In this document: piece after piece, positions 22,891-35,504 of the stretch
Layout: every line of letters begins with the position of its first letter
How positions within the stretch are numbered: the stretch's first letter is position 1
Source: Dugong dugon
Taxonomy: Eukaryota; Chordata; Mammalia; Sirenia; Dugongidae
NCBI GenBank assembly: GCA_030035585.1
Contig: CM057463.1
Coordinates: forward strand, 136,184,736-136,248,735
Length of the DNA stretch: 64,000 nt
Direction of reading: 5' to 3'
Translations under genes and position numbers: made by a program
The notes under the pieces: model-generated
What the model was told of the DNA's origin: nothing
Database searches by the model: none
The model's input: only the letters and a program-made list of their open reading frames with translations

Positions 22891-23796
22891 TATTCTCACT
22901 TTAGATGAAGATTTACAGAACAAAATAGTTTCTGGTTAAACAGTGAGTACACATATTGCACTACGACAATGGTTAAGAACCCCACTACATGTCAACACTA
23001 TCTTTACTCAACCTTGGGTTCCCTATCACTAGCTTTCCTGCCCCCTTCTGCCTTCTAGTCCTTGTCCCTGGACTGCTGTGCCTCATTAGTCACATTTTGT
23101 TTTATGGGGCTGTCCAATCCCCAACTGAACGGTAAACCTCGGGAGTGACTTCGTGCCCACTGAGCTAAAAAGGTGTCCAGGGGCCATACTCTCAGAGTTT
23201 CTCCAGTCTCCTTTAGGCCAGTAAATCTGGTCTATTTTTTGTGAGTTACTATTATGTTCTACATCCTTCTCCAGCTCTGTCCAGACCCCTCTGTTGTGAT
23301 CCTGGTCAGAGAAGTCAGTGTTGGTAGCCAGGCACCATCTAGCTGTACTAGACTCAGTCTGGTGGAGGCCTTGGTAGCTGTGGTCCTTTAATCCCTTGGG
23401 CTAATCTTTTTTTTGTATCCTGTTCTCTTTATTCTCCATTGCTCCCGAAGGGGTGAGAAGAGTGTAGTATCTTAGATGGCTGCTCGCAGGCTTTTAAGAC
23501 CCCAGATGCTACTCACCAAGGTACAATGTAGAACATTGTCTTTATAAAGTGTGTTATGCCAATTGAGCTAGATGTTCCCAGAGACCCTGGTCCCCACAGT
23601 CCTCTTCCCAGAAGTTCACTCCTTCAGGGAGTTTGGATGTATCTATGGAGCTTCCATGATTTTTCCTTTACAAGTTTTTCTGGCTTCCCCAGTATTGTGT
23701 ACTGTCATACCATTCAAAAAAGTTACCACTTATCTATTGTTTATTTAGTATTTCTCCCACTTGTTATATTTTATATGTAAACTTCTTCATGAGTTT

Positions 23797-26700
23797 TTAC
23801 AGTAGAAGTCTCATACAATAGTTGTCCTTTTGTGATTGACTTATTTCACTCAACATAATGTCCTCCAGTTTCATCTATGTTATGAGATGCTTCACAGATT
23901 CATCATTGTTCTTTATCTTTGCATAATACACCACTGCGTGTATCTACCGTAGTTTGTGTATCCATTCATCTGTTGATGGGCATCTGGGTTGTTTCCATCA
24001 TTTTGATATAGTGAACAATGCTGCCATGAACATGGGTATGCATATGTCTATTCGTGTGACAGCTCTTATTTCTCTCAGATATATTCCTAGGATTGGGATT
24101 GCTATTTCTAGCTTTCTAAGGAAGCACCATATCATTTTCCAAAATGGTTGTATCATTATGCATTCCCACCAGCAGTGAGTAAGAGTTCCCATCTCCCCAC
24201 AGCCTCTCCAACATTTGTTATTTCCAGTGTTTTTGATTCGTGCCAGTAATGCCAGGGTGAGTTGGTATCTCATTGTGGTTTTAATTTGCATTTCTCTAAT
24301 GGCTAGTGAACACGAGCATTTCCTCATGTGTCTGTTGGCCACTTAAATGTCTTCTTTGGTGAAATGTCTGTTCATTTCCTTTGCCCATTTTTTAATAGGA
24401 TTATTTGTCTTTTTGTTGTAGAGGTGTTGGATTTTCCTGTATATTGTGGATATTAGACCTTTGTGTCTGACTTGTAATGTCCAAAAATTTTTTCCCAGGT
24501 TCTCTTTTGACTCTTTTGGTGAAGTCTTTTGAAGAGCATAGGTGTTTGATTTTTAGAAGATCCACTTATCTACCTTATCTTCTGGAGTTTCTGTGTTGAT
24601 GTTTATGGTTTGTATCTTGTTAATGCCGTGTATTAGGGCCTGTAGCATTCGTCCTATATTTTCTTCAATGAACTTTATAGTTTTTGGCTTTATATTTAGG
24701 TCTTTGATCCATTTTGAGTTAGTTTTTGTATATGGTGTGAAGTATGGGTCTGTTTCATTGTTTTGCAGATGGTTATCCAGTGTTAAACCTAGCACCATTT
24801 GTTAAAAAGACTGTCTTTTCCCCATTTGATGGACTTTGGGCCCTTTTCAATGATCAGGTAACCATACGTGGATGGATTTACATTCTGGGTTCTCAATTCT
24901 GTTTCGTTGGTCAATATCTGTTGTTGTACCAGTACAAGTCTGTTTTGACTACCGCAGCTGTATAGTAGGTTCTGAGGTCAGGTAGTGTGAGTCCTCCAAC
25001 CTTATTCTTCTTCTTCAATAGTGCTTTACTTGTTCGGGGATTCTTCCCTTTCCATATGAAGTTAATGATTAGTTTTTCCATCTCTTTGAAGAATGTTGTT
25101 CATATTTGGATCGAGACTGCAGTGTATTTGTAAATTGCTTTGGGTACAATGTTGAGTCTACCTATCAATGAGCATGGCATGTTTTTCCATTTGTGTAGAT
25201 CCCTTTGGGTTTCTTGCAGTAGTGTTTTGTAGTTTTCTTTGTATAGGTCTTTTACATCCCTGGTTAGAGTTATTCCTAAGTATTTTATTTTTTTTAGGGG
25301 CTAATATAAATGTTATTGTTTTCCTGATTTCCTTTTCATCATTCTCTTTATTGATGTATAGGAATCCAACTGATTTGTGTATGTTTATCTTGTATCCTGC
25401 TACTCTGCTGAATCTTTCTATTAGTTCCAATAGATTTCTTATGCAGACTTTAGGGTTTCTATGTATAATATAATGTTATCTGAAAACAGGGACAGTTTAA
25501 CTTCTTCATTCCCAATTTGGATGTCCAGTATTTCTTTTTCTTGCCTTATTGCTTTAGCTAGAACTTCCAGCACAATGTTAAGTAGGAGTGGTGATAAAGG
25601 GCATCCTTGTCTTGTTTCTGTTTTCAAGGGGAATGTTTTTAACCTCTTTCCATTAAGAATGATGTTGGCTCTTGGTTTTGCATAGATGCACTTTACTATG
25701 TAGAGAAATTTCCCTTCTATACATATTTGATTGAGAGTTTTTATCAGTAATGGGTGTTGGACTTTGTCAAATGCCTTTTCTGTGCCAATTGAGATGATCA
25801 TTTGATTCTTTTCTTTCCTTTGATTTATGTGTTGAATTACGTTGATTGATTTTCTAATGTTGAACCATCCTTGCATACCTGGAATGAATCCTACTTGGTC
25901 GTGGTGTATTATTTTTTTGATATGATGCTGAATTCTATTGGCTAGAATTTTGGTGAGAATTTTTGCATCTGTACTCATGAGAGATATTGGTCTGTAATTT
26001 TCTTTTTTTGTGGCGTCTTTGCCTTTTTTGGTATCCGGGTTTTGCTGGCTTCATAGAATGAATCCAGAAGTGTCCGTTCCTTTTATATGTTCTGAAATAG
26101 TTTGAGTAGTACTGGTACAAGCTCTTCTCTGAATGTTTGGTAGAATTCTCCAGTGAAGCCATCTGGGCCAGCGCTTTTTTTTTGTTGGGAGTTTTTTTTT
26201 ATTACCTTTTCAATCTCTTCTCTTGTTATGGGTCTGTTCAGATTTTCAACATCACTTTGTTGTAGTTTGGGTAGGTAATGTGTTTCTAGAAATTTATCCA
26301 TTACCTCGAGGTTTTCAAATTTGTTGGAGTATAGTTTTTCATAATACTCTGTTATGTTCCTTTCCATTTCTTATTTGGGTTATTTGTGTCCTCTCCTGTT
26401 TTTCATTTGTCAGTCTGGCTGGTGGTTTGTCGATTTTGTTAATTCTTTCAAAGAACCAACTTTTGATTTTGTTGATTCTTTCTATTGCTCTTCTATTCTC
26501 CGTTTCATTTATTTCTGCTCTGATCTTTATTATTTTCTTTGTTCTGGTGGCTGTTTTTTTTTTTTTTTTTTTGCTGTTCTCTTTCTATTTGTTTGAGTTG
26601 TGTACTTAATGTTTTGATTTTCTCCCTTTCTTCTTATCTGATGCATGCATCTATTGCTATAAGTTGTCCTCTGAGGAAGATCTTGGTATGATGTGTTTTC

Positions 26701-27515
26701 ATTCTCCTTTGATTCTAGGAATTTTTTTGATTTCTTCTCTGATTTCTTCTGTTACCCTGTGGTTTGTAAGCAGGGTGTTATTCAGTTCCCATGTAATTGA
26801 TTTTTTTTCCTTGCTCTTTCTGTTATTAATTTCTACCTTGATGGCATTGTGGTTAGAGAAGATATTTATATTATCTCAATGTTTTTGATCTTGTTGAAGA
26901 TTGCTCTGTGGCCTCAGTTTTGGTCTATTCTGGAGAACATTCCATGTGCATTGGAAAAGAATGTGTACTTTGCAGCTGTTGGATGGAGTGTTCTATATAA
27001 GTCTATGATGTCAAGTAGGCTGATTTTTCCCTTTAAGTCTTCTGTATCCTTGCTGAGTTTCTTTTTAGATATTCTGTCCTTTACTGAGAGTGTTGTGTTG
27101 AAGTCTGCTACTATTTCTCTTTGGTGCTGTTAGAGTTTGTTTTATGTAGTTTGGAGCCCTGTCGTTGGATGCTTAGATCTTTATTATGATTTTGTCTTCA
27201 TGTAGGATTATCCCCTTAACCAATATATAGTGTCCTTTGTCTTTTATGGTGGACTTTGTTTTAATGTCTATTTTATCTGAGATTAGTATTGCCCCTCCTG
27301 CTCTTTTTTGGTAGTGGTTTGCTTGATATATATTTTTTCCAACCTTTGTTTTTTAATAAATTTATGTCTTTGTTTCTAAGTTGCATCTCTTGTAAACAGC
27401 GTATTGATGGATCCTGTTTTGTTATCCATTCTGTCTCTCTCCATCTCTTTATGGGTGCATCAAGGCCATTTACATTCAGTGTAATTATTGATAGATGTGA
27501 GTTTATTGCTGTCAT
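23797..27515 (-). pseudogene. L1-B ORF2 (endonuclease / reverse transcriptase), dead
   Basis: ORF2p nicks DNA and reverse-transcribes L1 RNA. The start reads 'MTAINSHLSIITLNVNGL' at 27515, with the endonuclease beginning 'DAPIKRWRETEWITKQDPS'. The endonuclease then breaks into other frames. RT pieces are 26083-26367 ('[17 protein letters not shown]') and 25439-25978 ('[19 protein letters not shown]', '[20 protein letters not shown]'). Motif A reads '[10 protein letters not shown]' with Gly where L1-C has the catalytic Asp. The FADD box reads FSDN (25475-25486). The C-terminal Cys motif '[18 protein letters not shown]' (minus, within 23998-24342) is intact. Stop at 23797-23799. Multiple frameshifts. 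Confidence 0.9.
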
Positions 27516-27980
27516 TTTGTAGTGCTTTTTTTTTTGTGGTGCGGTCATTTTCTTTGTTCCTCTTACTTTGCTGTGCTGAATTCCTTTTGTTGGTGGATTT
27601 CTTTTTCATTTCTTTTGTTTTTGTAGGTTTTGGTTTGACTGAGACTTTACGTTCTTCCTCTTTATATTGATGAGTAGGTTTGTTAACTTTCTTTGTGGTT
27701 ACTGTGAAATTTACCCTTATCTTTCTAACTTTGAAACAGTCTATTATCACTTGGTATCGCCTTGCCTTCCTCTCCATTAGAAGGTTCTATACCTACACCA
27801 TTTATTCCCTCTTTTATTGTTCTGGTGTTTTTGTCATTTACAGATTAACTGCTCTGATTCCCTGTTGTATTACTTTTGGTTTTGGATAGTGGTTGAGAGT
27901 TCATTTCCTAGATTGATATCTGGCCGGTACAATCCTGCGTCCTAGTTTCAGCCTGTGAGTTGAGGTTGTTTGTTCTTAGA

Positions 27981-29012
27981 TCAAAGGGCTCCCTTTAATA
28001 ATTCTTGCAAATTTGGTTTGGTTTTTACATAGTCCCTTAATTTCTGTTTATCTGGAAATGTCCTAATTTCACCATCATATTTGAATGCGAGCTTTGCAGG
28101 ATATATTATTCTTGGCTGGCAATTTTTTTTCTTTAAGGTTTTATATATGTCATCTCATTGCCTTCATGCCTGCATGGTTTCTGCCGAATAATCTGAGCTT
28201 AGTCTTATTGTTTTTCCTTTGTATATGACTTCTTGTTTTTCTCAAACTGCTCTCAAGATTCTTGTTTGTCTTTGGTTTTGGCAAGTGTGTTTATGATATG
28301 CTTTGGTGATTTTCTTTTTTGGTCTATGCTATATGGGGTTTGTTGAGCTTCTTTGATGGCCAGCTTTTCATCTTTCATGACATTGGGGAAGTTTTCTGTC
28401 AGCAGTTCTTCAATGATCCTCTCTGTGTTTTCTGTTTTCTCCCCCTGTTCTGGAATTCTGATCACTCGAATATTTTTGCTTTTGATTGTATCTCACATAA
28501 TTCTCAGAGTCTCTTCATTTTTCTTCATTCTTTTTTCTGAGTTTTCCTGAAACTGAGTTGTAGCCAAGTATTTGTGTTCAGTTTTGCTGATCCTGTCTTC
28601 CACTGTTTCAAATCTTGTCCTCAACCCTTCTATAAGATTGTCCATTTCTGAAATTTTGTTGGTTATCTTTTGGATTTCTAATTGTTTGTTTTTGTAAGAC
28701 TTCTGTTTGTGAATTTATTTTGGCATTATTGTTCCTGCATTACTTTCCTGAATTCTTCCATTTTTTGTCTGTATTTTCCATGAATTTGTCTGCCTTTTCC
28801 ATGTATTTGTTTATTTTTTCCTCATTTTTTGTCACTTTTTGTTTCAACTCTTGGATAATTCTGAGTATTAGAGATCTGAATTCCCTATCTGGTAGTTCTA
28901 GTGCCTTTTCTTCTACTGGAAGGTCATCTGGTGTTTTATTTTGGACACTTACTGGAACCATCCTGTCCTGTTTTTGTAAATGTTTTGATATTGTCTGCTC
29001 TCTTTGGGGCAT
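27981..29012 (-). pseudogene. L1-B ORF1
   Basis: Starts 'MPQREQTISKHLQKQDR' at 29012, the same start as L1-C ('MARRQQSIS'). A Lys/Glu-rich coiled coil runs to about 28740 and the frame then breaks. 28253-28465 carries the RRM segment 'IRIPEQGEKTENTERIIEEL' and 'NFPNVMKDEKLAIKEAQQTP'. The C-terminal domain lies below 28250 in disrupted frames, ending at TGA (27981-27983). More damaged than ORF1 of L1-A. Confidence 0.85.
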
Positions 29013-30408
29013 TCAGTAGTTCTTTTTCTCATTTATTGATTGTATATTTGTTTGTTTCATCCTTTTTTTGTTTTATCTGGCTATGTCTGAGCAGGTGTCC
29101 TGTGTGTTCTTTGTTGGTTTGTCTTGGGGCAAGATACTTTTCACCTCCTTCTCCAATTGGCAGGGTCAGTGGCTCAGATATAGTACAGCAGGGCAGGTCC
29201 AGCTGAAAAGGATTTGCTGGGATGGGTTGTTTGTGGCACTTACTATGGCCATGAGGGTGGGCTGGTAATCAGTGCAGGGTAGGTTCTGGTAGGCCTTGCC
29301 TGTGCTGCTTGGTGGTGTGATGTTAAGGGCATGGTGCAGTTACGCAGGATGTGGGGGGAGATTGTCATGTGTGGAGCTAGGATAGGTATGGGAGAAAGGA
29401 GAGAAGAATAGGAGCCAAAAACATACAAACAAAAAAGGGTGCTGGGGGGGCTTGCCATTGGAGTGGAGAGATGGGGACTATGAAATGGAGAAAAACAAAA
29501 AGGGGGAGAAGAAGAAGAAAAGCAAATAAAAAAATTAATAAATAAAAATTAGAAAGAAAAGAGAAAAGAAAATCTCCCTGGGATGCACCAGTGCGGCTAC
29601 GAGGTTTGGGAAAGTTGCTCCCAGGTGTTGAAGTACAGCCTGGATAGAAGGTGTAGAGGTATCACTCAGCATGAGGTATTCAGGGGACAAGAAGAGAAGG
29701 AAGGTATAGAGAGCCGGGAAACTGAGTAATGAAGAAAGACCACAAGGGAAAAGAAAGCAAAACAAATCTTAAAAAAGAAGAACAAGAAACCCCCTAACCA
29801 AAACAAAAAACAAAAAAAGAATTGCCGTCACATAACCCTCTGCACATCTACACAAACTGTAGGGGTAGGTCCCAAGCCACACAGTACTGCCTGGCTAGAA
29901 CGGGCTTCCAATTTGAGAAAAGATAAAGAAAACAAACAATTCAAAACAAACCAAAAAAAAGCCCCAGGATCCACCAACGTGGCAGCATGGACCAGGAAGT
30001 GGTTTCACGTTCGAGTGGAGTTTCACAGCTTTTTAGGAAGAAGCAAAGGTGGTGCACAGATCCAGGTATTTGAGAGAATGGAGGGGGAGGTGGTGAGAGG
30101 TAACGAAGAAATCATAAGAATCGGAAAAAAGCAACACCAGCAGCCAACAAATGGCACTCAGGGAGTCAGCCAGTGCAGCGGGTGGAATCCAAGCAGTGGA
30201 TGCTTCTGGTCCAAGAGACGGTGGCTGCAGGAAGCAGAGGAGACCGAGTGGGTGTGAGGAAGGGCGGTGGGTGGGAAAGCGCATATCTCTGATTACCATT
30301 TGTTCTGTCTCCTGCTGGAAGCTCCATGAAGCTGCTTTCTCGTATCCCCTGTTCGCTGCTTTCTGACAGGAGTGCAAGATGGCAGATCCATGCTGCATTA
30401 GGAACACT
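29013..30408 (-). promoter_or_regulatory. L1-B 5' UTR
   Basis: Same 5' UTR type as L1-A, in the same order ('gtgctgcttggtggtgtgat', 'ggagccaaaaacatacaaac', 'gaagaagcaaaggtgg', 'gtgggaaagcgcatat'). It has a single promoter unit, so the 257-bp duplication seen in L1-A is absent or was lost. Confidence 0.8.
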
Positions 30409-30410
30409 CT

Positions 30411-31399
30411 CCTAATAGAAAAAATAAAGTAAAAAATCCCAGGCTTCCCTAGTATATGTCATCTTTTACCTTATTTGCCCAAATTGGGCACAAAAGTATC
30501 TTGAATCAGTCCTTTGCCCAGGTGATGTTATGTCTTGATTCTCTTAACTCTGGTTTCTTTGAATGAAGTTTTGGCTAAGGGATTCATTTATCCTCAAGAA
30601 TCAGGTATTCCTATGACTACGGAGAAGAAATATTTTTTTTAGAAGGATCTGGGCTGTGTGGGCAGAGAATGTATATCTGGATAAAAATTGGGAAATAATT
30701 TTCACGGATTCAAAGTAGGAAATGTATGCTTTGGCAGCAAGCAATGGGCTATCATGTCTGTTAATTTTAAATTTTAAAATGTTGATAAGAGAGACCAGAA
30801 TGATTTTGAAAGACAAGTGTTTTGAGTTTCAGCTATCCCCAGAGATTTATCATTGATTAGAATACCTGGAGAGGGTATTAATATCATAAACAATGTATGC
30901 AAAACAATTTAATGGATATAAACAAAGTGAATATGGGTTATCTTAAAGCTGGAAAGAATCACAGATATTCTCTTGAAGCTAGAAGACTACCATACTTGGA
31001 AATACATTAGATTTGAATCATGGAGTCAGTAAACTTGAATTTTTTATTAATGTTCTGAAATTAATGAAGCTTTTCTTCTTCTTTTTTCTCCTTCTCCTTT
31101 TTTCCTTTATTTTTAATTTATGTGTTAAAATGCCTATTCTATAAATAAAAGAGCAATACTCCCACTTTATAGTAAAAGAATAAAGAAGTCTTATTCTTTT
31201 GACCTTTCTGAAGCCAAGAGTAAACAAGGAGAATGAAAAACAAGGTGCCATACTTAATAAAATTAACAACATGTAAAATAAAAGCTAAATGAAAAGCTAC
31301 TAATTTTATTGCAGTTTGTCAATGGGAAAGGAAGGGAATATCAGTTGTTTTTGCTTTTAGGTAAGTCAGCAAAGGTCTGTGTTTTACAGAATAGATTGT
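30411..31399. other. Unique sequence, nothing recognised
   Basis: About 1 kb with no named repeat. The frame at 31018-31272 (minus) is mostly a translated TTC/TTT-rich tract. Confidence 0.5.
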
Positions 31400-31449
31400 T
31401 GTCTTAGGCTGGGTTCTCTAAAGAAGCAAAACCAGTGAAGCATATACGC

Positions 31450-31480
<31 letters not shown>

Positions 31481-31986
31481 AATTTGTATCAAGAAAATGG
31501 CTCACTCGGTTGCAGAAGCTGGAAAGTCCCAAGTCCATGGGTCAGGCGTCAGCGTGGATGCTTCTTTTGACTCACGTAGATGCAGGAGCTGACGAAACCA
31601 AGACCATCGGGTCGGACAGCAGGCTGCTGGTTCACAGATCGCAGAGAGCGAATCCCAGGTCAACAGGCAAAACAGCAAGCTGCTAGCTCAAGTGCCGAGA
31701 ACCAGAGGCCATATAATGACAAGCTGGATGCTGGATTAGACTGAGCAAAAGTTAAGGAGCTATGCCAGAAAGTCCATATATATAGGATAATGGCCACACC
31801 GCAAAGGAAATTCCCTCCCAACTGACTGGCTGCTCATAGCAGATCTCATCAAGGAGTTGGTTACATTATATCAGATCTCATAGTGGAGATGATTACACGG
31901 ATATGTAACTGCCAAACTACATTGTAACAGCCAAACCACTGAGAATCATGTCCTAGACAAGTTGACACAAAACTTTAACCATCACA
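31400..31986 (-). mobile_element. Solo LTR, ERVL type
   Basis: Minus-strand LTR of 587 bp with TG...CA ends. On the plus strand it opens with 'tgtcttaggctgggttctct' and closes with 'ctttaaccatcaca', the reversed ends of the LTRs at 36327 and 38856. It is flanked by a perfect 5-bp duplication 'attgt' (31395-31399 and 31987-31991). No internal sequence, so it arose by LTR-LTR recombination. It has an AT/GA microsatellite (31452-31482) near its 3' end and a middle unlike the provirus LTRs, so it is a related but distinct family. Confidence 0.9.
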
Positions 31987-31991
31987 ATTGT

Positions 31992-32865
31992 ATACTCTGA
32001 GGAATAAAACAAAAGACACCTTGTCTGGAATAATATAAGCAGAATTTTTTGTCTAGCTACAAGAGTCTTCCTGAAACTCAGCTGTCATGGCAAAGAGACA
32101 GTGGGATATTTTGCTAAAAGAAAACATAGTCATGGCAAAATGTCAGGGAACATGTAGTTAACTGAAACACATGTAGATTCATTTTCTTTGTGAGTAACAA
32201 CTTTTGATATGAAAGGGATAAGGAGAAAGCACGGAATACAGTAAGCATTATGGTATTTGTTCTTCATCAGTTAAGGATAAGTAAAGGCAAAAGAATAAAC
32301 ACACTTCCAGGGAGATTTTGTGCTAGCAAGAAAAGGATATATATTTGAAGGCAGAATAGTGTTGAGAGATTTTTTTCATATACAGCAATACTTTCTATTT
32401 GGAACACATGAAAGGATTTCAAGAATATCACAACAGATAAGCAATTGCTAGGAAATAACCACAAGTGAAAAAGTTGAAATATGAATTAAAAAACTAAGTG
32501 GAATAAAACAGTAAGTGATTATATTTTATTGCTACAATGTACAATGTTCTCTGAAACATTATATACTATATAGTAAAACATTTAAATATGTAATCAAAAA
32601 AGTTAATTTTATAATGAATAATATAAGCAATAACAAAATGAGATAATGTATTCATGACAGATTATGTAAGCAATAAATATGGTGTACACTCATAATCTAA
32701 ATAAAAACAATATTAATAAGTAGCAAAAATTGTATCAGGCTCTGTTTGCATACACAAGTTAATTTCCAGGCTTACTTATTTTTAAGCAAAAAAATGGATA
32801 AAATATTATATATACACATACTTATAAAAAAGTTGCATAAATAAATTCCACGAGTAATAATTTTA
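31992..32865. other. Unique sequence, nothing recognised
   Basis: AT-rich, with no coding frame of interest and no named repeat. Confidence 0.5.
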
Positions 32866-33318
32866 ACCACCATGGTATTTTCAATAGCCTTATATGAATG
32901 TGAAACCTGGACAATGAATAAGGAAAACTGAAGAAGAATTGTTGCCTTTGAATTATGGTGTTGGAGAATATTGAATATACCATGGACTGCCAAAGGAATG
33001 AACAAATCTGTCTTGGAAGAAGTATAGCCAGAATGTTCCTTAGATACGAGGATAGTGAGACTTTGTCTCATTTACTTTGGCTATGTTTTCACGAGACACC
33101 TGTCCCTGGAGAAAGACATCATGCTTGGTAAAGTAGAGGGCCAGTGAAAAAGAGGAAGACCCTCAAGGAGACAGATTTATACAGTGGCTGCAACAATGGG
33201 CTCAAACATAGCAATGATTGTGAGAATGGTGCAGGACTGGGCAGCATTTTTGTTCTATTGTAGGTAGGGTCGCTATGAGTTGGAACCAACTCGGCAGTAG
33301 CTAACAAAAACAATTTTA
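32866..33318 (+). mobile_element. RTE LINE 3' end
   Basis: 'ccatggtattttcaatagcc', 'ggaatattgaatataccatgg'-like sequence, 'agaaagacatcatgcttggt' and tail 'gcagtagctaacaaaaacaa'. Plus-strand, 5'-truncated, covering the RT C-terminus and 3' UTR with scattered lesions. Confidence 0.88.
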
Positions 33319-33889
33319 AGGAAGTATTTAAGCTATTTTTAATAATAAAACTAAATTTAGTAAGATAAACTAAAATCTTAACTATTTGAAAGTAGTAAGA
33401 CTTTCATCAATAAAGTAGTAAGAGTTCATGTAAATTCAAAATAGTAATGCTACAATATTTAGAAAATAAATAAAAATGAGAAAGGAATTTAATATTTATC
33501 TGAGGCATATTAAGAATTTTACATATTTTTAGTATTAAATATAAAAATAAAGGAAACTTGAGTCCAACTTTGAAAATTGGAAAGAGAACAATAAAATAAA
33601 TCTTTGAAAACTGTTAGAAGCCAAACAAACAAACATTAAAGGATTGTAAAAAGAGAACTACTGAGAAATATAATTTAAGGTAATTTTAAGCATACCATAG
33701 TTTATAAATGAATGGAGTTAGAAAAGAGATATAACTGCAGATCTGAAATGACTAAACAAATCGTTAGAAGCTATCATATAAAATCACATAGCAAATATTT
33801 GAAAAAGCAGAAGAAATGACTAGTTCTGTGAGAAAACGCAAAACAATATATAATAACATTATAAAATAATACTTTTTGACTAAAAAATA
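33319..33889. other. AT-rich unique sequence, nothing recognised
   Basis: A-rich DNA between an RTE tail and a small DNA-transposon relic. Confidence 0.5.
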
Positions 33890-34060
33890 CCCACTTCAGT
33901 ATTTTTCAAATTATCGTGATGGTAAGAATCTCCTGGGATACTTGTTATAAATCTCCTCTCTTAAATTCTGACCTAGTTGAGCAGGCTGGAGTCTTGAACT
34001 CCGTGTTTTCACAGCCATCCTGGTGACTATTCTAGTCAAGAACTTTCGTGAATCCAGCCT
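33890..34060 (+). mobile_element. MER5A-like hAT relic
   Basis: 'tggtaagaatctcctgggat' followed by 'ctgacctagttgagcaggct' matches the body of the MER5 family of short non-autonomous hAT-Charlie elements. Termini are not clean. Confidence 0.6.
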
Positions 34061-34690
34061 AAACAGATTTACCAGGCTTAGATCTTTTCACAGATAAACT
34101 ATTTTAAATTTTCCATAGCCATATATTTTACAGGTTACACGATCCTTCTCAGAGGTTATAAAAATATTTAAAATGCCTACTTTTTTGTGAAATTACCATA
34201 ATTCTGTTATCAGAATATGCCATGAAAATAAAATAAGTAGAAAGCAAACTAGAAAATACAAGGGTTTACTGATTTTTGTAAGTAGCTTATGCCTGAGTGA
34301 AAAATTTCCTAACATTATTAAGCTCAGAAATATTAGAATACTTTCTAATTATATTGTTTAATATAATACTAACACGTAAGTGAAAACCAAAGAAGAAAGA
34401 GGATTAATGAAACTAGAAAATAATATCTAGAAAGTGTTCTTTAAGAAAGATAGCCTCTTGCTGCAGTGGCTGAAGTTTGCATATCTGAAGAAATTGGGAA
34501 CAAAGATTACACACCACATTGGCAAGTAATTCATATTGGCTTTAACTAGATTTCTAAAACTAAAGAAACTAAAGTTTAAAATAAAGACAAGTTAAGCTAT
34601 TTTCCTATTATTTTTGAAATATGTGTAAAGATTTCAAAGTTCATATCTAGAGTGTGGATGCATCTATCTACATACTCATTTTCTTATACA
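34061..34690. other. Unique sequence, nothing recognised
   Basis: AT-rich, no coding or named repeat. Confidence 0.5.
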
Positions 34691-34897
34691 ACATATACCG
34701 GTTGCTGTCCAGTCTGTTCCGACTCATGGTGACCCCATATGTGCAGAGTAGAACTGAGCTCCATAGGGATTTCAAGGCTGTGGCCTTTCAGAAGCACATC
34801 ACCAGGACTTTCCTCAGAGGTACCTCTGGCTGGGTTTGAGCCACCAACCTTTTGGTTACTAGTCAAACACTTCATTTGCATGACCCAGAAACTCCAT
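34691..34897 (-). mobile_element. AfroSINE, minus strand
   Basis: Reversed tail 'ccagtctgttccgactcatg', middle 'gctgtggcctttcagaagca', reversed head 'gacccagaaactcc'. The long variant. Confidence 0.87.
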
Positions 34898-35504
34898 TTT
34901 CTTTCATATAAAACATAGCTATGTCAGTTTTCACGACACTGACAAACAGATGGAATAGGAAGAATTTAAAAAGTTGACTTAGCATTTATACTGGACAGTA
35001 TGTTAAGTCCTTTATGATTTAGACAAATTATTTTTGTTATTTAAAAATTTGATCAATGTAATGGTAAATGGATCATTATTGTGCTTGTATGGACTCTCAA
35101 GATCAAAACTTTTTTTTCTGAATTGTGTGCATAAACACAATCACAAGAGCAACTAGCAAATGATCGAACTGGTTACTTTGTCAACGTTCTTGAACTTTTA
35201 ATAAATTTAGTTGATTTCTTTGTGGCATCAAGACTTGCTACCTAATCTTCCTTCCCTGAGAAGGACATTGGTCTCTGAATACTGTTTGCCCACTTTTTTT
35301 CCAGCCAATCCTAATTGTCCTTTCAGATTCAGACCTCACTAAAAATTATACAGGAATACATGTGATACTTATCAATTTTATTTTTGCCTACTTTATTTTA
35401 TGTGTTTATTTGTATCATATTAGTTTTATTTATTAAGTAAGTGCTGGAATGTGGGTGCTATGAATGTATGCAATGTTAGTGCTCTTAGATAAATAAGCCA
35501 TAAC
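34898..35504. other. Unique sequence, nothing recognised
   Basis: AT-rich, no coding or named repeat. Confidence 0.5.

Larger units (their letters stand above)
22891..30410 (-). mobile_element. L1-B: nearly full-length L1 LINE
   Basis: Minus-strand L1 of about 7.5 kb. Parts: 3' UTR 22891-23796, ORF2 23797-27515, spacer 27516-27980, ORF1 27981-29012, 5' UTR 29013-about 30408. The 5' UTR carries one promoter unit (about 30018-30300), against two in L1-A, and stops just after 'gcaagatggcagatccatgc', so it is slightly 5'-shortened. All frames are interrupted. No clear target duplication was found, partly because the 3' flank is another L1. Confidence 0.93.

Noticed and set aside
26223-26609. 128-codon plus-strand frame with membrane-like hydrophobic stretches
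   Set aside because: Antisense of L1-B ORF2, dominated by TTT/CTT codons. Not a membrane protein gene.
29913-30407. Open frames on both strands, 114 and 124 codons
   Set aside because: Both lie in the L1-B 5' UTR, which is GC-richer and so has long chance frames. Neither has a known domain.
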